A stretch of DNA of 64,000 bases. It comes from Candidatus Poribacteria bacterium. Its GTDB lineage: Bacteria; Poribacteria; WGA-4E; WGA-3G. How positions within the stretch are numbered: the stretch's first letter is position 1; every line of letters starts with the position of its first letter. This document shows, piece by piece, positions 40,773 to 49,999 of the stretch. Made by a program: the position numbers and the translations under genes. The notes beneath the pieces are model-generated. The model saw nothing but the letters and a program-made list of their open reading frames with translations. It was not told the DNA's origin and made no database searches. Location of the stretch: NCBI GenBank assembly GCA_026706025.1, contig JAPOZO010000059.1:1-64000 (forward strand), given 5' to 3'.

Positions 40773-42686
40773 CTATAGGGTATTTCGGTGGTAGAACCAC
40801 CACTCCAGTAGGAGGAGCAGGAACGCCATAAGCGCGAACCAACGCCACACTTCCTGCGTCAGGGGCTGCAATCCGCCTTCCATCATGGGGACTGTTCCAT
40901 TTGTATCCTGTTCTATAACAGGATGCGAAAGTGCCGACACGCTCGCGTCCAGCAGATTAATCGTAAACCGTTCAAGGTGCCTGTCATCAGCATAGAGGGT
41001 ATAGACCCCAACCTGATCTGTATCGGTAAATATGGAATCGCGCACTGGAACCATCCGTTTATCAGGTTTCTGCACCTGAAGGGTAGTGTCCTCCGCGATA
41101 GAGGCAATGCGCACGTGTTCTCCTGTCCGGAAGGCATGTCGGGTCTGTCCCTCTTGAAATACCACGGGTTGGAGCGTGGTACTTCTCGCCTCTAACCATG
41201 CTAAACAGTGATAGAAAAATAACGGACCATCCGGGATAGTCAGAGCGAGGGTATGGCTTTCCGGTCTTGATACATCAAAGTTGAATGCATCAAACTCAAA
41301 AACAACAAAGTGACTGCCTGATTTCTCACCGATCCATATCAATGATCCCTTTTCTGTATCTACAAGCGAATGTCCTAAGAGCGGCAACGCCCGGTGGGTA
41401 GATTTAATCACCTGTAACTCTTGCAGTGACACATCTACCATGAGCGGATGGGTTTCATCTGTTTTGATAACGCGCACAGGTGCCGTAACCTCCTCAACAC
41501 CACGAGCATCCTCTGGTACAAATGGTAGATTGCTGCCGGGATTGACAAAGATCAAGTGTGTTCCAGAGGCAACTTCAGTAGGACCACTAAAAGCTTCGCG
41601 TCCAGCAGGTGTGCCACCATCAAAGATTGCGATATGTGCGTTCCCGGTGCCGTGATAATCCGCAGGGATAACCTGAAGGACTTCTACGTGTTTTCCGTAG
41701 GTCGTTAATAATGCAGGCAACAAAGACTTTTGATTGTCACTAACAAGCAGGATCCGCAATGGCGAAACACCGGATAGGAGTGCAGAGGCACTATTATCAA
41801 CTACAAAGTCGTCCTCTAACTGAAGGTGTGCACTCATAACCCGCCCCTCTAAACCGATCGGATCGCCCGAAAACAGGATAGATTTAGTTTTGTCCGGAGG
41901 GATAGACACTGTTTTCTCATCAAAGGGTTCGCCTTCTACCGCCAATTGAACGTCCAATTCTCTGGGAGCATCCGTAAAATTTCGGACACCGATCAGGACC
42001 TTGTACTTGTCCGCTACGACTTCAACGTTGAAATGAACAATCCCGACATTCTCCGCTGCACCGCCGACTCCGATTTTATGAACTGGCAGCGATATATCTG
42101 GCAAGTTTTGAAAATTATCACTAATAAAGAAGACTTCGTCTTGTGGTGACTCTGCATAGTGCATTGCAGCATCAAAGACGGGTCGGAGATTGCGTGGTGC
42201 CTCGCTTTGCGGGATATTTTCTATTGCGCGCTGGAGTTTGGCTGTATCCGTTGTGAAGGCTTCTTGGATAGCTGCGGCATTTGTCAGCATAAGCATCATT
42301 CCGCCCTCTGCTGAGACCTGTTCTATATGGTCCAGTGCCGCCTGTTTTGCCAAGGCGAGACGGGTTTGTCCGCCCTCTGTTGCCAACATACTCGCGGAGT
42401 TGTCAATGATGAGAATTGCCCGTCCCGGCATAAGACCGGGTCTACGCAATGCTGGACGCGCTACGCTGAAGGTGACAAGCAACAAAAACAGGACTTGCAG
42501 AAGAGGAAGCAGCAGGTTCCGGAGTCGTTGGAAAGGGATATTCGCTCTCCGGTCTTCATCAGTGGAGAGCCAAAGCATAATGCTCGGGACACGGTGGGTG
42601 TAGCGGCGCAATTTTAGGAAGTGAAGCACCACGACAATCGGGACGAATCCCAATAGATAAAACGCGGCAGGGTTCAGGAACTGCAT
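40773..42686 (-). CDS. BatA/VWA-domain membrane protein
   Basis: 637 residues. The N-terminus is the BatA type: FLNPAAFYLLGFVPIVVVLH (membrane helix 1), LKLRRYTHRVPSIMLWL, and a second helix around 58-76. A von Willebrand A domain begins at ILIIDNSASMLA, with the MIDAS metal residues Asp95, Ser97 and Ser99 (DxSxS). A long extracytoplasmic beta-rich region follows, then a C-terminal membrane helix (WFALMAFLLLLLEWWFYH). BatA-like proteins are usually paired with a MoxR ATPase and a DUF58 protein, none of which are adjacent, so the partners must be elsewhere or lost. It faces selenoprotein gene B convergently, 32 bases apart. Confidence 0.85.
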   Translation of the reverse strand: MQFLNPAAFYLLGFVPIVVVLHFLKLRRYTHRVPSIMLWLSTDEDRRANIPFQRLRNLLLPLLQVLFLLLVTFSVARPALRRPGLMPGRAILIIDNSASMLATEGGQTRLALAKQAALDHIEQVSAEGGMMLMLTNAAAIQEAFTTDTAKLQRAIENIPQSEAPRNLRPVFDAAMHYAESPQDEVFFISDNFQNLPDISLPVHKIGVGGAAENVGIVHFNVEVVADKYKVLIGVRNFTDAPRELDVQLAVEGEPFDEKTVSIPPDKTKSILFSGDPIGLEGRVMSAHLQLEDDFVVDNSASALLSGVSPLRILLVSDNQKSLLPALLTTYGKHVEVLQVIPADYHGTGNAHIAIFDGGTPAGREAFSGPTEVASGTHLIFVNPGSNLPFVPEDARGVEEVTAPVRVIKTDETHPLMVDVSLQELQVIKSTHRALPLLGHSLVDTEKGSLIWIGEKSGSHFVVFEFDAFNFDVSRPESHTLALTIPDGPLFFYHCLAWLEARSTTLQPVVFQEGQTRHAFRTGEHVRIASIAEDTTLQVQKPDKRMVPVRDSIFTDTDQVGVYTLYADDRHLERFTINLLDASVSALSHPVIEQDTNGTVPMMEGGLQPLTQEVWRWFALMAFLLLLLEWWFYHRNTL

Positions 42687-42690
42687 TTTT

Positions 42691-42760
42691 ATAGTTTTCA
42701 GTCGTCAGTTACAAGAGGTTATCGGTTAATCAAACCTACTTTTAACTGATAACTGATGGC
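42691..42760. repeat. TCAGTT-type inverted element upstream of the BatA-like gene
   Basis: TAGTTTTCAGTCGTCAGTTA on the left is answered by TAACTGATAACTGATGGC on the right. It lies a few bases before the start codon at 42686. It is part of the 304-base spacer 42687-42990, which otherwise contains only the GGATTTAGTCT repeats. Confidence 0.65.
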
Positions 42761-42872
42761 TTTTCCAAAATTTGCTTTAAGAAGTGCTTTTGCCTTCCTC
42801 CTTTCTTGTTTTTTTCCAAAGTGCGTAGCCTGAAACGTAGTGGAAGGGTTTTTGCAATGTAATACAAGGAAC

Positions 42873-42922
42873 GGATTTAGTCTAACCCCAGACTAAATCC
42901 AGTCTATTTCCAGACTAAATCC
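42873..42922. repeat. Inverted and direct copies of AGACTAAATCC
   Basis: GGATTTAGTCT (42873-42883) pairs perfectly with AGACTAAATCC (42890-42900) across a six-base loop. A third copy (42912-42922) is a direct repeat of the second. Alternative hairpins are therefore possible. It lies downstream of the 130-residue protein gene; no T-run makes it a standard terminator. Confidence 0.75.
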
Positions 42923-42990
42923 GGTGTTTCTTCAGGTCTACGTAAAGGAATGTGAAGTCTCCAGCCTCCCTTACCGAACCGCAAGGAATA

Positions 42991-43383
42991 TTAAGAATCC
43001 TCTTTTTCTTTGAGGCTTTGCATAACCTCTTCGGCATCCAGTTTGCCGACTTCACCATAGTCTTGTAAGCGTTCACACGCCGCCCGAACTTTATCGTGTT
43101 CGTCAAGCTCCAAATAGAGGCTTGCGAGATTCTTATGCATCTCCCGAAATACGCCTGGCCAGTTCCGCTCACCTTCTTTATCAACGATACGGGTTGCATT
43201 CTCAAGCGCAGTGTTGACAATAGCGTCTAAATCGGCCTTCTCTTCATTTGAAATACGAAAATCTGGCTGTTTGCGCTTTTCGTTGTAGGCTTTCAGTTGT
43301 CCAATTGCCTTATCACATTCGTTGTATGTTTTTTCGATGCTCAACGCGCCTTCAAAAATTTTTGATAAAAATCCAAGTTTCAT
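42991..43383 (-). CDS. Small helical protein of unknown function
   Basis: 130 residues, predicted to be mostly alpha-helical, with charged heptad-like stretches and a TPR-like feel around FREMHKNLASLYLELDEHDKVRAACERLQDYG. No signal peptide. The start MKLGFLSKIFEGALSIEKTY is mildly amphipathic. I do not recognise a family. It stands alone between a repeat-rich spacer and the LamG gene (63-base gap), possibly co-transcribed with the latter. Confidence 0.65.
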   Translation of the reverse strand: MKLGFLSKIFEGALSIEKTYNECDKAIGQLKAYNEKRKQPDFRISNEEKADLDAIVNTALENATRIVDKEGERNWPGVFREMHKNLASLYLELDEHDKVRAACERLQDYGEVGKLDAEEVMQSLKEKEDS

Positions 43384-43446
43384 AGCGTCTCCGAATCAGT
43401 ATAGGTGTGGGTGAGACGAATGTGTCTCACCCAAAAAATAATAGTG

Positions 43447-44223
43447 TTAGAAATCGGTTTTCAGTTCTCCCCATGTCACTGCCAACTTGTCATGTACCTC
43501 AACTGCAAGCACACCGGGTACGCTCATTTCCATTGATGCTTGAATTTCCTCTTCGGTCAACGCCGCGGCGTATATGACGACTTCATCAATAATAGCGTCC
43601 TCGACTTTGTGGAGGTTCGGGTTTTCGCCTGCACCAATGTAAATCGCTGCCTCTTTATGCTCAGGCAAATCAAAATTCTCTGGCTGCTCACCGATAAACT
43701 CGCCGTTGATATAGATTTTACCATCTTTACCATCGGCAACCATCACGTAATGGTACCACTCATCTAATTCAAATTGGAAGTTTCCGAGACTTTTGTCAGC
43801 ATGATGACCGGCATCCCAGAACGGGTTGAAATTGGGGTTGACCATAATTCGGTATTCGCAACATCCAGCTGCTGCGGCTTCAATCGAGATAATCCCATCG
43901 TATGCGTTGTGTGCATTAAGGTAAAACCACGCTTCCATCGTGATGACTCCCTTTTCGCCGATCGGAACGATAAAATCATTCGCAGCCATCTGAACGACAC
44001 CACCATTGAGACGTATCCCTTTCTTGAATGCCCCATCAACGAGCGAGCCTTTGCCAACGAGTTCAGCTTCGTTCAAGTTGCCGGAATCGTCAGTAACCTT
44101 GTTGCCATTCAGTTTGTCAAAAGAGTAATAGACAAGGATGTCCTCTTCCTCAACAGCATAAGAGAGCGTAACAGCAAATACACAGATTGCTGAGAGCCCT
44201 AATACGATCATACTTCTAAGCAT
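43447..44223 (-). CDS. Exported LamG/concanavalin-like domain protein
   Basis: About 258 residues from the ATG at 44223, chosen because AAGGAGGG lies seven bases before it; ATGs further upstream (44229, 44286) are too close to or ahead of that site. A signal peptide (MLRSMIVLGLSAICVFAVTL) is followed by a LamG-type jelly roll: YYSFDKLNGNKVTDDSGNLN, GAFKKGIRLNGGVVQM, ITMEAWFYLN, DEWYHYVMVADGKDGKIYIN and IIDEVVIYAAALTEEEIQ. Such domains bind glycans or surfaces. The tail LAVEVHDKLAVTWGELKTDF is short and unassigned. Confidence 0.85.
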   Translation of the reverse strand: MLRSMIVLGLSAICVFAVTLSYAVEEEDILVYYSFDKLNGNKVTDDSGNLNEAELVGKGSLVDGAFKKGIRLNGGVVQMAANDFIVPIGEKGVITMEAWFYLNAHNAYDGIISIEAAAAGCCEYRIMVNPNFNPFWDAGHHADKSLGNFQFELDEWYHYVMVADGKDGKIYINGEFIGEQPENFDLPEHKEAAIYIGAGENPNLHKVEDAIIDEVVIYAAALTEEEIQASMEMSVPGVLAVEVHDKLAVTWGELKTDF

Positions 44224-44407
44224 CTCCATACCCTCCTTCAGTGTTTTAACTAAAGTAATTCTAACATAAGTGGGTAACAGTGTCAACGCATATTTGGTTT
44301 TTAGCTGCTGGTCATCAGTTGTCAGTGGTTGGCTTTTAGCGGAGTTCGTAGATATGTTTTGTAACCACCGAATCCTTCTGTTATGAGCAGAATAAGGGAA
44401 TTTCGAC

Positions 44408-44436
44408 TTGCGGGTTAGCGCGTAAAGTGCTACAAT
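44408..44436 (+). promoter_or_regulatory. Promoter of uppP implying a leaderless mRNA
   Basis: TTGCGG, a 17-base spacer and TACAAT. The A of the uppP ATG is seven bases after the -10 box, the usual transcription start distance, and no Shine-Dalgarno sequence precedes the ATG. Confidence 0.55.
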
Positions 44437-44442
44437 AACGGC

Positions 44443-45282
44443 ATGACACTTCTTGAAGCGATTCTTCTCGGTATTTTACAAGGCTTAACCGAATTCCTAC
44501 CCATTAGCAGCTCAGGACACCTCGTTTTGGCACAACAGTTCCTCGGATTGAAGGAACCACTCGTCTTTTTCGATGTGATGCTCCATGTCGGGACGTTAGC
44601 GGCTGTGCTTGTCGTCTATCGTGAAGCGATAGGCAAGTTAGCGATAGGCGGCGTTTCTACACTCGTGGACACTGAATTTTGGCGAAAGCCGAGTTCAAGG
44701 TTCAATACATCCCCTGAACTCAAGTTTATATGGCTGATACTGCTCGGCTCTATTCCGACCGGTGTCATCGCAGTGCTGTTCAAGAGTGAATTGGAGTCTT
44801 TTTTCGATGAAGTTCGACTTGTGAGCATCATGTTAATTCTCACGGGTGTTATTTTGCAATTGCCTCGACTTCGCAGACAGGGCGTAGATAGTTCTGATAC
44901 TTCAACTCAGAAATTGAAGACGTGGCACGCACCGCTCATCGGGATCGCACAAGGATTCGCAATTACCCCCGGTATCTCTCGCTCCGGCACGACCATCTCG
45001 CTGGCTCTGTTTTTGGGAATTCCAGCCAAAGCGGCTGCGGAATACTCCTTTCTTCTCTCAATTCCGGCGATACTCGGTGCCGTCGTGCTGAAAATCCGAG
45101 ATGTCGGAGACACTACTATACCCCTATACATTATGGGAGCGGGGATGCTCGCCTCGTTTATAGTCGGTTATATCGCGTTGCGGTTTCTATTGGTCGTGCT
45201 AAACCGAGGAAAATTTTCTCTGTTTTCCTACTACTGCGTGGCTTTAGGGTTGGTATCGCTTTTAATTGCCTTAATCCAATAA
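44443..45282 (+). CDS. uppP: Undecaprenyl-diphosphatase
   Basis: 279 residues, standard for UppP/BacA. It dephosphorylates undecaprenyl pyrophosphate at the inner membrane to recycle the lipid carrier for peptidoglycan and surface glycans. The two signature regions are GLTEFLPISSSGHLVL and PGISRSGTTISLALFLGI, with about seven to eight membrane helices around them. The start lacks a ribosome site and sits at the predicted transcription start. The 3' end overlaps the convergent methyltransferase gene by 52 bases. Confidence 0.95.
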   Translation: MTLLEAILLGILQGLTEFLPISSSGHLVLAQQFLGLKEPLVFFDVMLHVGTLAAVLVVYREAIGKLAIGGVSTLVDTEFWRKPSSRFNTSPELKFIWLILLGSIPTGVIAVLFKSELESFFDEVRLVSIMLILTGVILQLPRLRRQGVDSSDTSTQKLKTWHAPLIGIAQGFAITPGISRSGTTISLALFLGIPAKAAAEYSFLLSIPAILGAVVLKIRDVGDTTIPLYIMGAGMLASFIVGYIALRFLLVVLNRGKFSLFSYYCVALGLVSLLIALIQ

Positions 45283-45914
45283 GTTGCGACACATCCAAGA
45301 ATTTTTTGATTGTAGTGGCGCATCTCTGGTACGACACCGATACTGTCCAAGAGGGCACAAATTTTCTGATCGTTCTGGAGTGTGTTTCGTATCCATTTTT
45401 TTCCAGTCCATCTATAAATGAGACTGGCGAGATACATCTGCAACGGTTTTAGCCTGAAGCGTTTGAGGTAACGGAGTGGAAACCCTAAGCCGTGTCCGGA
45501 AATAGCGAGCGTGCCGCCCGGTTTCAGGACGCGTGTAAGTTCAGTCAAAGCAACACGATCATCAGGGACGTGTGGCATGACGAGGAGACAGGTTACGAGA
45601 TCAAAAGTTTGGTCTGCGAACGGCAAAGTTGGAAGCGAGGCACGGAGCAAGGTCGGAACAACAGAAGATGGATCTATTGAATTTTGGATTTGAGAACGTC
45701 CAAACACCAAGAAGGTCTCGTCTACATCAACCCCAATGAGGAGTTCCGGTGCATCGGAGGAAAGTGCGACAAGGAGATTCCCCGGTCCGCATCCGACATC
45801 CAAGACTCTCTTACCGGTCGCATCAATATTCAGTGTATCCAGTAGTTTTCGTGTCGCGCCGTGTTTTAGTTCACGGTAAGCGTTCTGAATGTAATCGGAA
45901 TGCCATTTTGTCAT
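45231..45914 (-). CDS. Class I SAM-dependent methyltransferase
   Basis: 227 residues. SAM-binding motif I is VLDVGCGPGNLLVAL, with the acidic end of beta-2 in LIGVDVDETF and motif IV/V in DLVTCLLVMPHVPDD, then LKPGGTLAISGHG. This is the UbiE/MenG-like methyltransferase-11 group; the substrate is unknown. It starts five bases after the glycosyltransferase gene and is probably translated with it, so a glycan or polyketide-like envelope substrate is possible. Its last 17 codons or so overlap the end of uppP on the other strand. Confidence 0.88.
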   Translation of the reverse strand: MTKWHSDYIQNAYRELKHGATRKLLDTLNIDATGKRVLDVGCGPGNLLVALSSDAPELLIGVDVDETFLVFGRSQIQNSIDPSSVVPTLLRASLPTLPFADQTFDLVTCLLVMPHVPDDRVALTELTRVLKPGGTLAISGHGLGFPLRYLKRFRLKPLQMYLASLIYRWTGKKWIRNTLQNDQKICALLDSIGVVPEMRHYNQKILGCVATYWIKAIKSDTNPKATQ

Positions 45915-45918
45915 TTTT

Positions 45919-47082
45919 TTAGCTATTGGGTTTCTGCTCCGTTTTTTCCGTTGTCAAAACGGGTTTCCGATCAAGCCGATCACCATCGTATAGCAACCTA
46001 TAAACATCTTCCAATTTCTGCATAGATTCGGTAGTGTCGAATTTCCGCTGGATCGTTGTGCGCGCGTTTTTGCCCAATTTCTCAGCAAAGTCAGGTTCGG
46101 TCAATACCTGTTGCAGTGCCGCTGCTAACGCAGGTGGATCCTTCGGAGGAACCCGAACGCCGTTTGCCTCGTTTTCAACAAGGTCTACGATGCCCCCGAC
46201 ATCCGATGCGATACACGGCATCCCGATTCCCATCGCTTCAATCAGGGCATTCGGTGAACTCTCGTGGAGTGACGGAAGGACAAAGACATCAGCCGTTAGC
46301 AGTACAGAAAAGACCTCCTCACAAAAACCGGAGAACGTCACCTGTGCTGAGAGTCCATATTCTTCCACAAGTGCGCGGAGTTCTGCCGCCAGTTCACCTT
46401 CACCGAGAAACATGCATCGCCATGCAATATTTTGTTCCTTCAGTAGGTTTAACGCCTCTATTAGATAACTATGCCCTTTTTCGGGTGCGAAGCGTCCGAC
46501 ACTGACGATTAGCTTTTCCTCGGTTTCAGGTGTTGGTTTCCGCCGCGCCCATACCTCGGTCGGCAATTCTAATAGATTAGGAATGCTATGAATCTTCTTG
46601 GCTGGATACCGCTGGCAGAGAAAGCGTTGAATCGGTTCGGAATTCGTCAGTAGGACATCGGCGGTGTTATAGATAACCTTTTCGGTGAGCCAGAGCCGGA
46701 ATTTGCCATATCGGGCGTGATAATCGCCACGTTGTGAGGCGACAAACGGGACACGCCGCCAAAAGCCACACTTACGAGAAAGTCCACAGAGGAAATTGGA
46801 ATACCAGAGCCAACTGTGTACGATGTCGGGTTTAAGTGCGCTGACAATACCAGCTATGGTGAACGCTTTTTCCAGTAGGTGCCGACGTTTGTCTCTCGCC
46901 GTGAGTGTGGTAACCTCTCGGACGCAAGGCAGAGCAGAGAGCTCCGCCACGCGTTCCCCCTCAGCACGGCTCAGCACTACAGATACTTCATACTGTTCTG
47001 GCGGTAACCGCGCTAATGTCTTGAGGAGCTGGGATTCGGCACCGTCTTTTGTCATGGAATCAATGATGTAAAGAATCCGCAT
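45919..47082 (-). CDS. Glycosyltransferase, GT4-like
   Basis: 387 residues in two Rossmann-like halves (GT-B). The N-terminal acceptor half starts RILYIDSMTKDGAESQLLK-like, and the C-terminal donor half contains LIVSVGRFAPEKGHSYLIEA and the GT4 ExxxxxxxE segment HESSPNALIEAMGIGMPCIA, followed by SDVGGIVDLVE. It transfers a sugar from a nucleotide donor to a lipid or surface glycan in the cytoplasm. It lies in one direction with the methyltransferase and, after a repeat-filled gap, the GT39-like gene and ispG. Confidence 0.92.
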   Translation of the reverse strand: MRILYIIDSMTKDGAESQLLKTLARLPPEQYEVSVVLSRAEGERVAELSALPCVREVTTLTARDKRRHLLEKAFTIAGIVSALKPDIVHSWLWYSNFLCGLSRKCGFWRRVPFVASQRGDYHARYGKFRLWLTEKVIYNTADVLLTNSEPIQRFLCQRYPAKKIHSIPNLLELPTEVWARRKPTPETEEKLIVSVGRFAPEKGHSYLIEALNLLKEQNIAWRCMFLGEGELAAELRALVEEYGLSAQVTFSGFCEEVFSVLLTADVFVLPSLHESSPNALIEAMGIGMPCIASDVGGIVDLVENEANGVRVPPKDPPALAAALQQVLTEPDFAEKLGKNARTTIQRKFDTTESMQKLEDVYRLLYDGDRLDRKPVLTTEKTEQKPNS

Positions 47083-47090
47083 TATTAATT

Positions 47091-47330
47091 TTTAGTTTTA
47101 AGAGTTATCAGTTGTCAGAGGGAATAGTTATCAGTTATTGGTTTTCAGTTTTCAGTTAAGAGTCACCTTGTGACAGTCCCGTTTGCTGTATCCGTCACAG
47201 AAACCCTCTTTAACTCTCACTGCGAGGCAAACTGATGACTGACAACTGATAACTCTTAAAACTGAAAGGTTTTTCATGCCTCGCAGTGAGAGAAAACCGA
47301 ACTGAAAACTGACAACTACTGACCCCTGAT
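47091..47330. repeat. Complex TCAGTT repeat cluster with a perfect 15-bp inverted repeat
   Basis: Multiple units (AGTTATCAGTTGTCAGAGG, TTTTCAGTTTTCAGTTAAG and their reverse forms) fill the 258-base spacer. CTCTCACTGCGAGGC (47214-47228) and GCCTCGCAGTGAGAG (47278-47292) are a perfect inverted pair 49 bases apart. A second inverted pair (TTGTGACAGTC / CCGTCACAG) sits inside. It appears to be several nested or adjacent element copies. No gene is present. Confidence 0.75.
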
Positions 47331-47340
47331 GGCTCCTCTG

Positions 47341-48858
47341 CTACCAATATGTGTAAAGCAGGACTTCTCCAATGATGAGTTGCGCGACGAGTATCCCCGC
47401 AACCCAATAGGAATCTGCCATCGGACGCGCTGTGAGGTGCTTGGCAACCGGAATGACAAAAAACGGTACCATGAAAATCCAGATACGCTCCACTTCCATC
47501 GTAAACAGGGTCGAGAATGTGAAAAAGAGGAGTGTAATGAGGAACCCGATGACAAAAGTGTCCACGGTTTCGTGCCGGAAGATCCAAAGTGTCCGAGGTT
47601 CACCGATGTCCTGTTCGGATGCAAGGGCATCTTGCCGCCATTCTCTTATCACCGAGACAAGCTGCCGCAGATAGACAGCTGTTATTGGAAATCCGACACC
47701 GATAAGGAAGGCAAAAAGGTTGGCAAAACTCAGATGGAAATAGCGTCCGACGCTTTCGTACCCGGTGCCCATCCCTATCTCGTCTTTTTTGATCGCTGCC
47801 CAGAGTGCTTCAATCGGACGGAATCCAGTCAGGACGAAGAGGAAGAGGTAAAATCCGATGAATCCTGAACTCGCGAAGAGCAGTACCTTCAGATACTGCC
47901 CGAACCGTTTCCGTTCCAATAAGGCGATAACGCAGAAAAACACACCGACAACGACCGTAGAATACGTCATAAACATCCCAAGCGCGAGTGAGAGGCCTGT
48001 GAATAAACTATAGGGACGGAATTCATTCCATTTCTGATCGGGTAGGGTCTCTCGCTCTCGTGCGAGATAAAAGAGGTAAACGCTCAAGATCGGGAAAACG
48101 CTGAAGGGACCGTCCATTGACGTGCCAGTGAACATCACAAAATTGGGGGTGATGAGAAAAAGGAGGAGTGCGTAATGTGCGACCTTTTTGCCGTAAAGCA
48201 TATCCGCGAGTCGGTAGATCGGTATCACCGTAAGTGCGGTAAAGAGGATAGTGATTAAAGATGCGGATATGAGATTGTAACCGAAGAGCCCACTGACATG
48301 CCATAAGAAAAGCACACCGCCCGGCGGATGGGTGCGCGTGTGTCCAGAGAGTTCATCCCACAATTCCGGTTTAGTATAATCTTTTAGGAACCTGCGGGGG
48401 CCAAGTTCGTCTACCCGGGGCACGTCCCCGTAATATTCTAATGAAGTCCGCGTATACGGTTCCAAAAGCGTTAAGACTCGCTTTTTCGCGTCTTCTGTCC
48501 CAATCTCTCGGTATCCGTCAATTTGGGCAACACTAATGTTAATTGCGATGAAACAGACGATCGCTATGCTGATTAAGCGTCGATCCGATATATCCGACAA
48601 GAGGTATCTGTGACAGAGATAGAGGAAACCAACACACACAACCAAAGCAGGCAATATCCACAAACTCAAGTCAAAACTCGGTTGGGCGTAAAGGGGTACA
48701 ACATGCGTGTTATACCCGACTGCCCCCAAGTCAAGGCCAGTCTCGCGCATAATATATTTCAAAAGCAGATGGTAAACAGAGAAAAATAACGCGAGCAATC
48801 CAATTTGAACGGGAATCAATCGAACCGCTTTTTGGATGTGCTGCTGAAAATCCTTCAT
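47341..48858 (-). CDS. Polytopic GT39-like membrane glycosyltransferase
   Basis: 505 residues with about 11-12 membrane segments. The periplasmic loop motif THPPGGVLFLWHVSGLFG and the long first loop with acidic residues (YREIGTEDAKKRV) resemble the ArnT/PMT (GT39-like, GT-C fold) proteins that use polyprenyl-linked sugars. The charged C-terminal loop (EWRQDALASEQDIGEPRTLW) precedes the last helices. It starts two bases after the ispG stop, so the genes are coupled, linking isoprenoid precursor synthesis with a lipid-carrier glycosyltransferase. Exact donor and acceptor are unknown. Confidence 0.75.
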   Translation of the reverse strand: MKDFQQHIQKAVRLIPVQIGLLALFFSVYHLLLKYIMRETGLDLGAVGYNTHVVPLYAQPSFDLSLWILPALVVCVGFLYLCHRYLLSDISDRRLISIAIVCFIAINISVAQIDGYREIGTEDAKKRVLTLLEPYTRTSLEYYGDVPRVDELGPRRFLKDYTKPELWDELSGHTRTHPPGGVLFLWHVSGLFGYNLISASLITILFTALTVIPIYRLADMLYGKKVAHYALLLFLITPNFVMFTGTSMDGPFSVFPILSVYLFYLARERETLPDQKWNEFRPYSLFTGLSLALGMFMTYSTVVVGVFFCVIALLERKRFGQYLKVLLFASSGFIGFYLFLFVLTGFRPIEALWAAIKKDEIGMGTGYESVGRYFHLSFANLFAFLIGVGFPITAVYLRQLVSVIREWRQDALASEQDIGEPRTLWIFRHETVDTFVIGFLITLLFFTFSTLFTMEVERIWIFMVPFFVIPVAKHLTARPMADSYWVAGILVAQLIIGEVLLYTYW

Positions 48859-48860
48859 CT

Positions 48861-49991
48861 TTATCCTTCTGAAGTTTTATCAATCTGAGATGCCTGTAGT
48901 TGCTGTGCTGCCTCTAATAGTGCGTTCGCCAAAAACTCTGGATTGACCTCGTCTCTCCCGCGGAAGGTGCGGACGCGTTCACCACGGACTTTTAGGACTG
49001 CGAGTTCCTTACCGCCCAAGTGGATGCCGACTTCAGCGTTGCGCGTTTCACCCGGTCCGTTGACTTCACAACCCATCACCGCCACCGGAATGTTGATGCC
49101 GTGTTTTTCCAGCAGTTCCTCGGCAACAGCGACGATGTTCTCATAACCTGCATTCGGATCGCCACGCCCACAGAACGGACAGGAGACAACGTCGAGCATG
49201 TCATCCGCCATACCGAGTGCGCGTAGGAGTTCTTTCGCCGTCAAGACTTCCTCAACAGGGTCACCGGTAATTGAGATACGGATGGTATCACCGATACCTT
49301 CGAGCAGCAGTGTACCGATGCCGAGTGTTGATTTGACATGCGAACGCCGCGGTGTTCCGGCTTCCGTCACACCGAGATGTAACGGGTACGGCACTTTCGC
49401 TGAAAGTTGGCGATTCGCCGCAATCATCCGAATCGGATCACTCGATTTAACAGAGATAGCGATGTCTCTGAAGTCGTGTTCCTCACAGATACTGACGTGC
49501 CGCATCGCACTCTCCACCAACGCCTCGGCTGTCGGTGACGGATATTTATCTAACAAATCTTTTTCAAGCGATCCTTCGTTAACGCCGATACGGATTGGGA
49601 TATTCGCTGCTTTCGCTGCAGACAAGACCTCCGCGATCCGTTCCTCGTTACCGATATTGCCCGGATTGATGCGCACTTTTGCCACGCCTGCGTCCACGGC
49701 AGCAAGCGCATAGCGGTAGTTAAAATGGATATCCGATACGATGGGAACGGGTGCACGTTTCACCAGTGTGCCCAGTGCCTTCGCGTCGGGTTCTTCAGGG
49801 ACAGCGACACGGACAATCTGCGCGCCTGCCTCTGTACACCGTTCTATCTGTGCCAACGTGGCATCGACATCGTGGGTCAGTGTCGTTGTCATCGTCTGGA
49901 TAGAGATAGGACTGCCGCCGCCGATCGGGATGTCTCCTACCATGATTTGCCGTGTAGGGCGTTTGTTGCTGATCTGTACAAGTTCTTTCAT
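48861..49991 (-). CDS. ispG: 4-hydroxy-3-methylbut-2-enyl diphosphate synthase (flavodoxin-type GcpE)
   Basis: 376 residues, the two-domain bacterial form. It reduces methylerythritol cyclodiphosphate in the MEP isoprenoid pathway using a [4Fe-4S] cluster. The cluster cysteines are in VVSCPFCGRGDPN (C-x2-C) and VMGCEVNGPGE, with the following Glu as fourth ligand. The TIM-barrel half holds PIVSDIHFNYRYALAAVDAG and KVRINPGNIG. IspG supplies precursors for undecaprenyl carriers, in keeping with uppP and the glycosyltransferases nearby. Confidence 0.95.
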   Translation of the reverse strand: MKELVQISNKRPTRQIMVGDIPIGGGSPISIQTMTTTLTHDVDATLAQIERCTEAGAQIVRVAVPEEPDAKALGTLVKRAPVPIVSDIHFNYRYALAAVDAGVAKVRINPGNIGNEERIAEVLSAAKAANIPIRIGVNEGSLEKDLLDKYPSPTAEALVESAMRHVSICEEHDFRDIAISVKSSDPIRMIAANRQLSAKVPYPLHLGVTEAGTPRRSHVKSTLGIGTLLLEGIGDTIRISITGDPVEEVLTAKELLRALGMADDMLDVVSCPFCGRGDPNAGYENIVAVAEELLEKHGINIPVAVMGCEVNGPGETRNAEVGIHLGGKELAVLKVRGERVRTFRGRDEVNPEFLANALLEAAQQLQASQIDKTSEG

Positions 49992-49999
49992 ATCTTTTA

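Noticed and set aside
49198-49713. 171-residue plus-strand reading frame
   Set aside because: Shadow of ispG, whose cluster cysteines and barrel motifs are on the minus strand.
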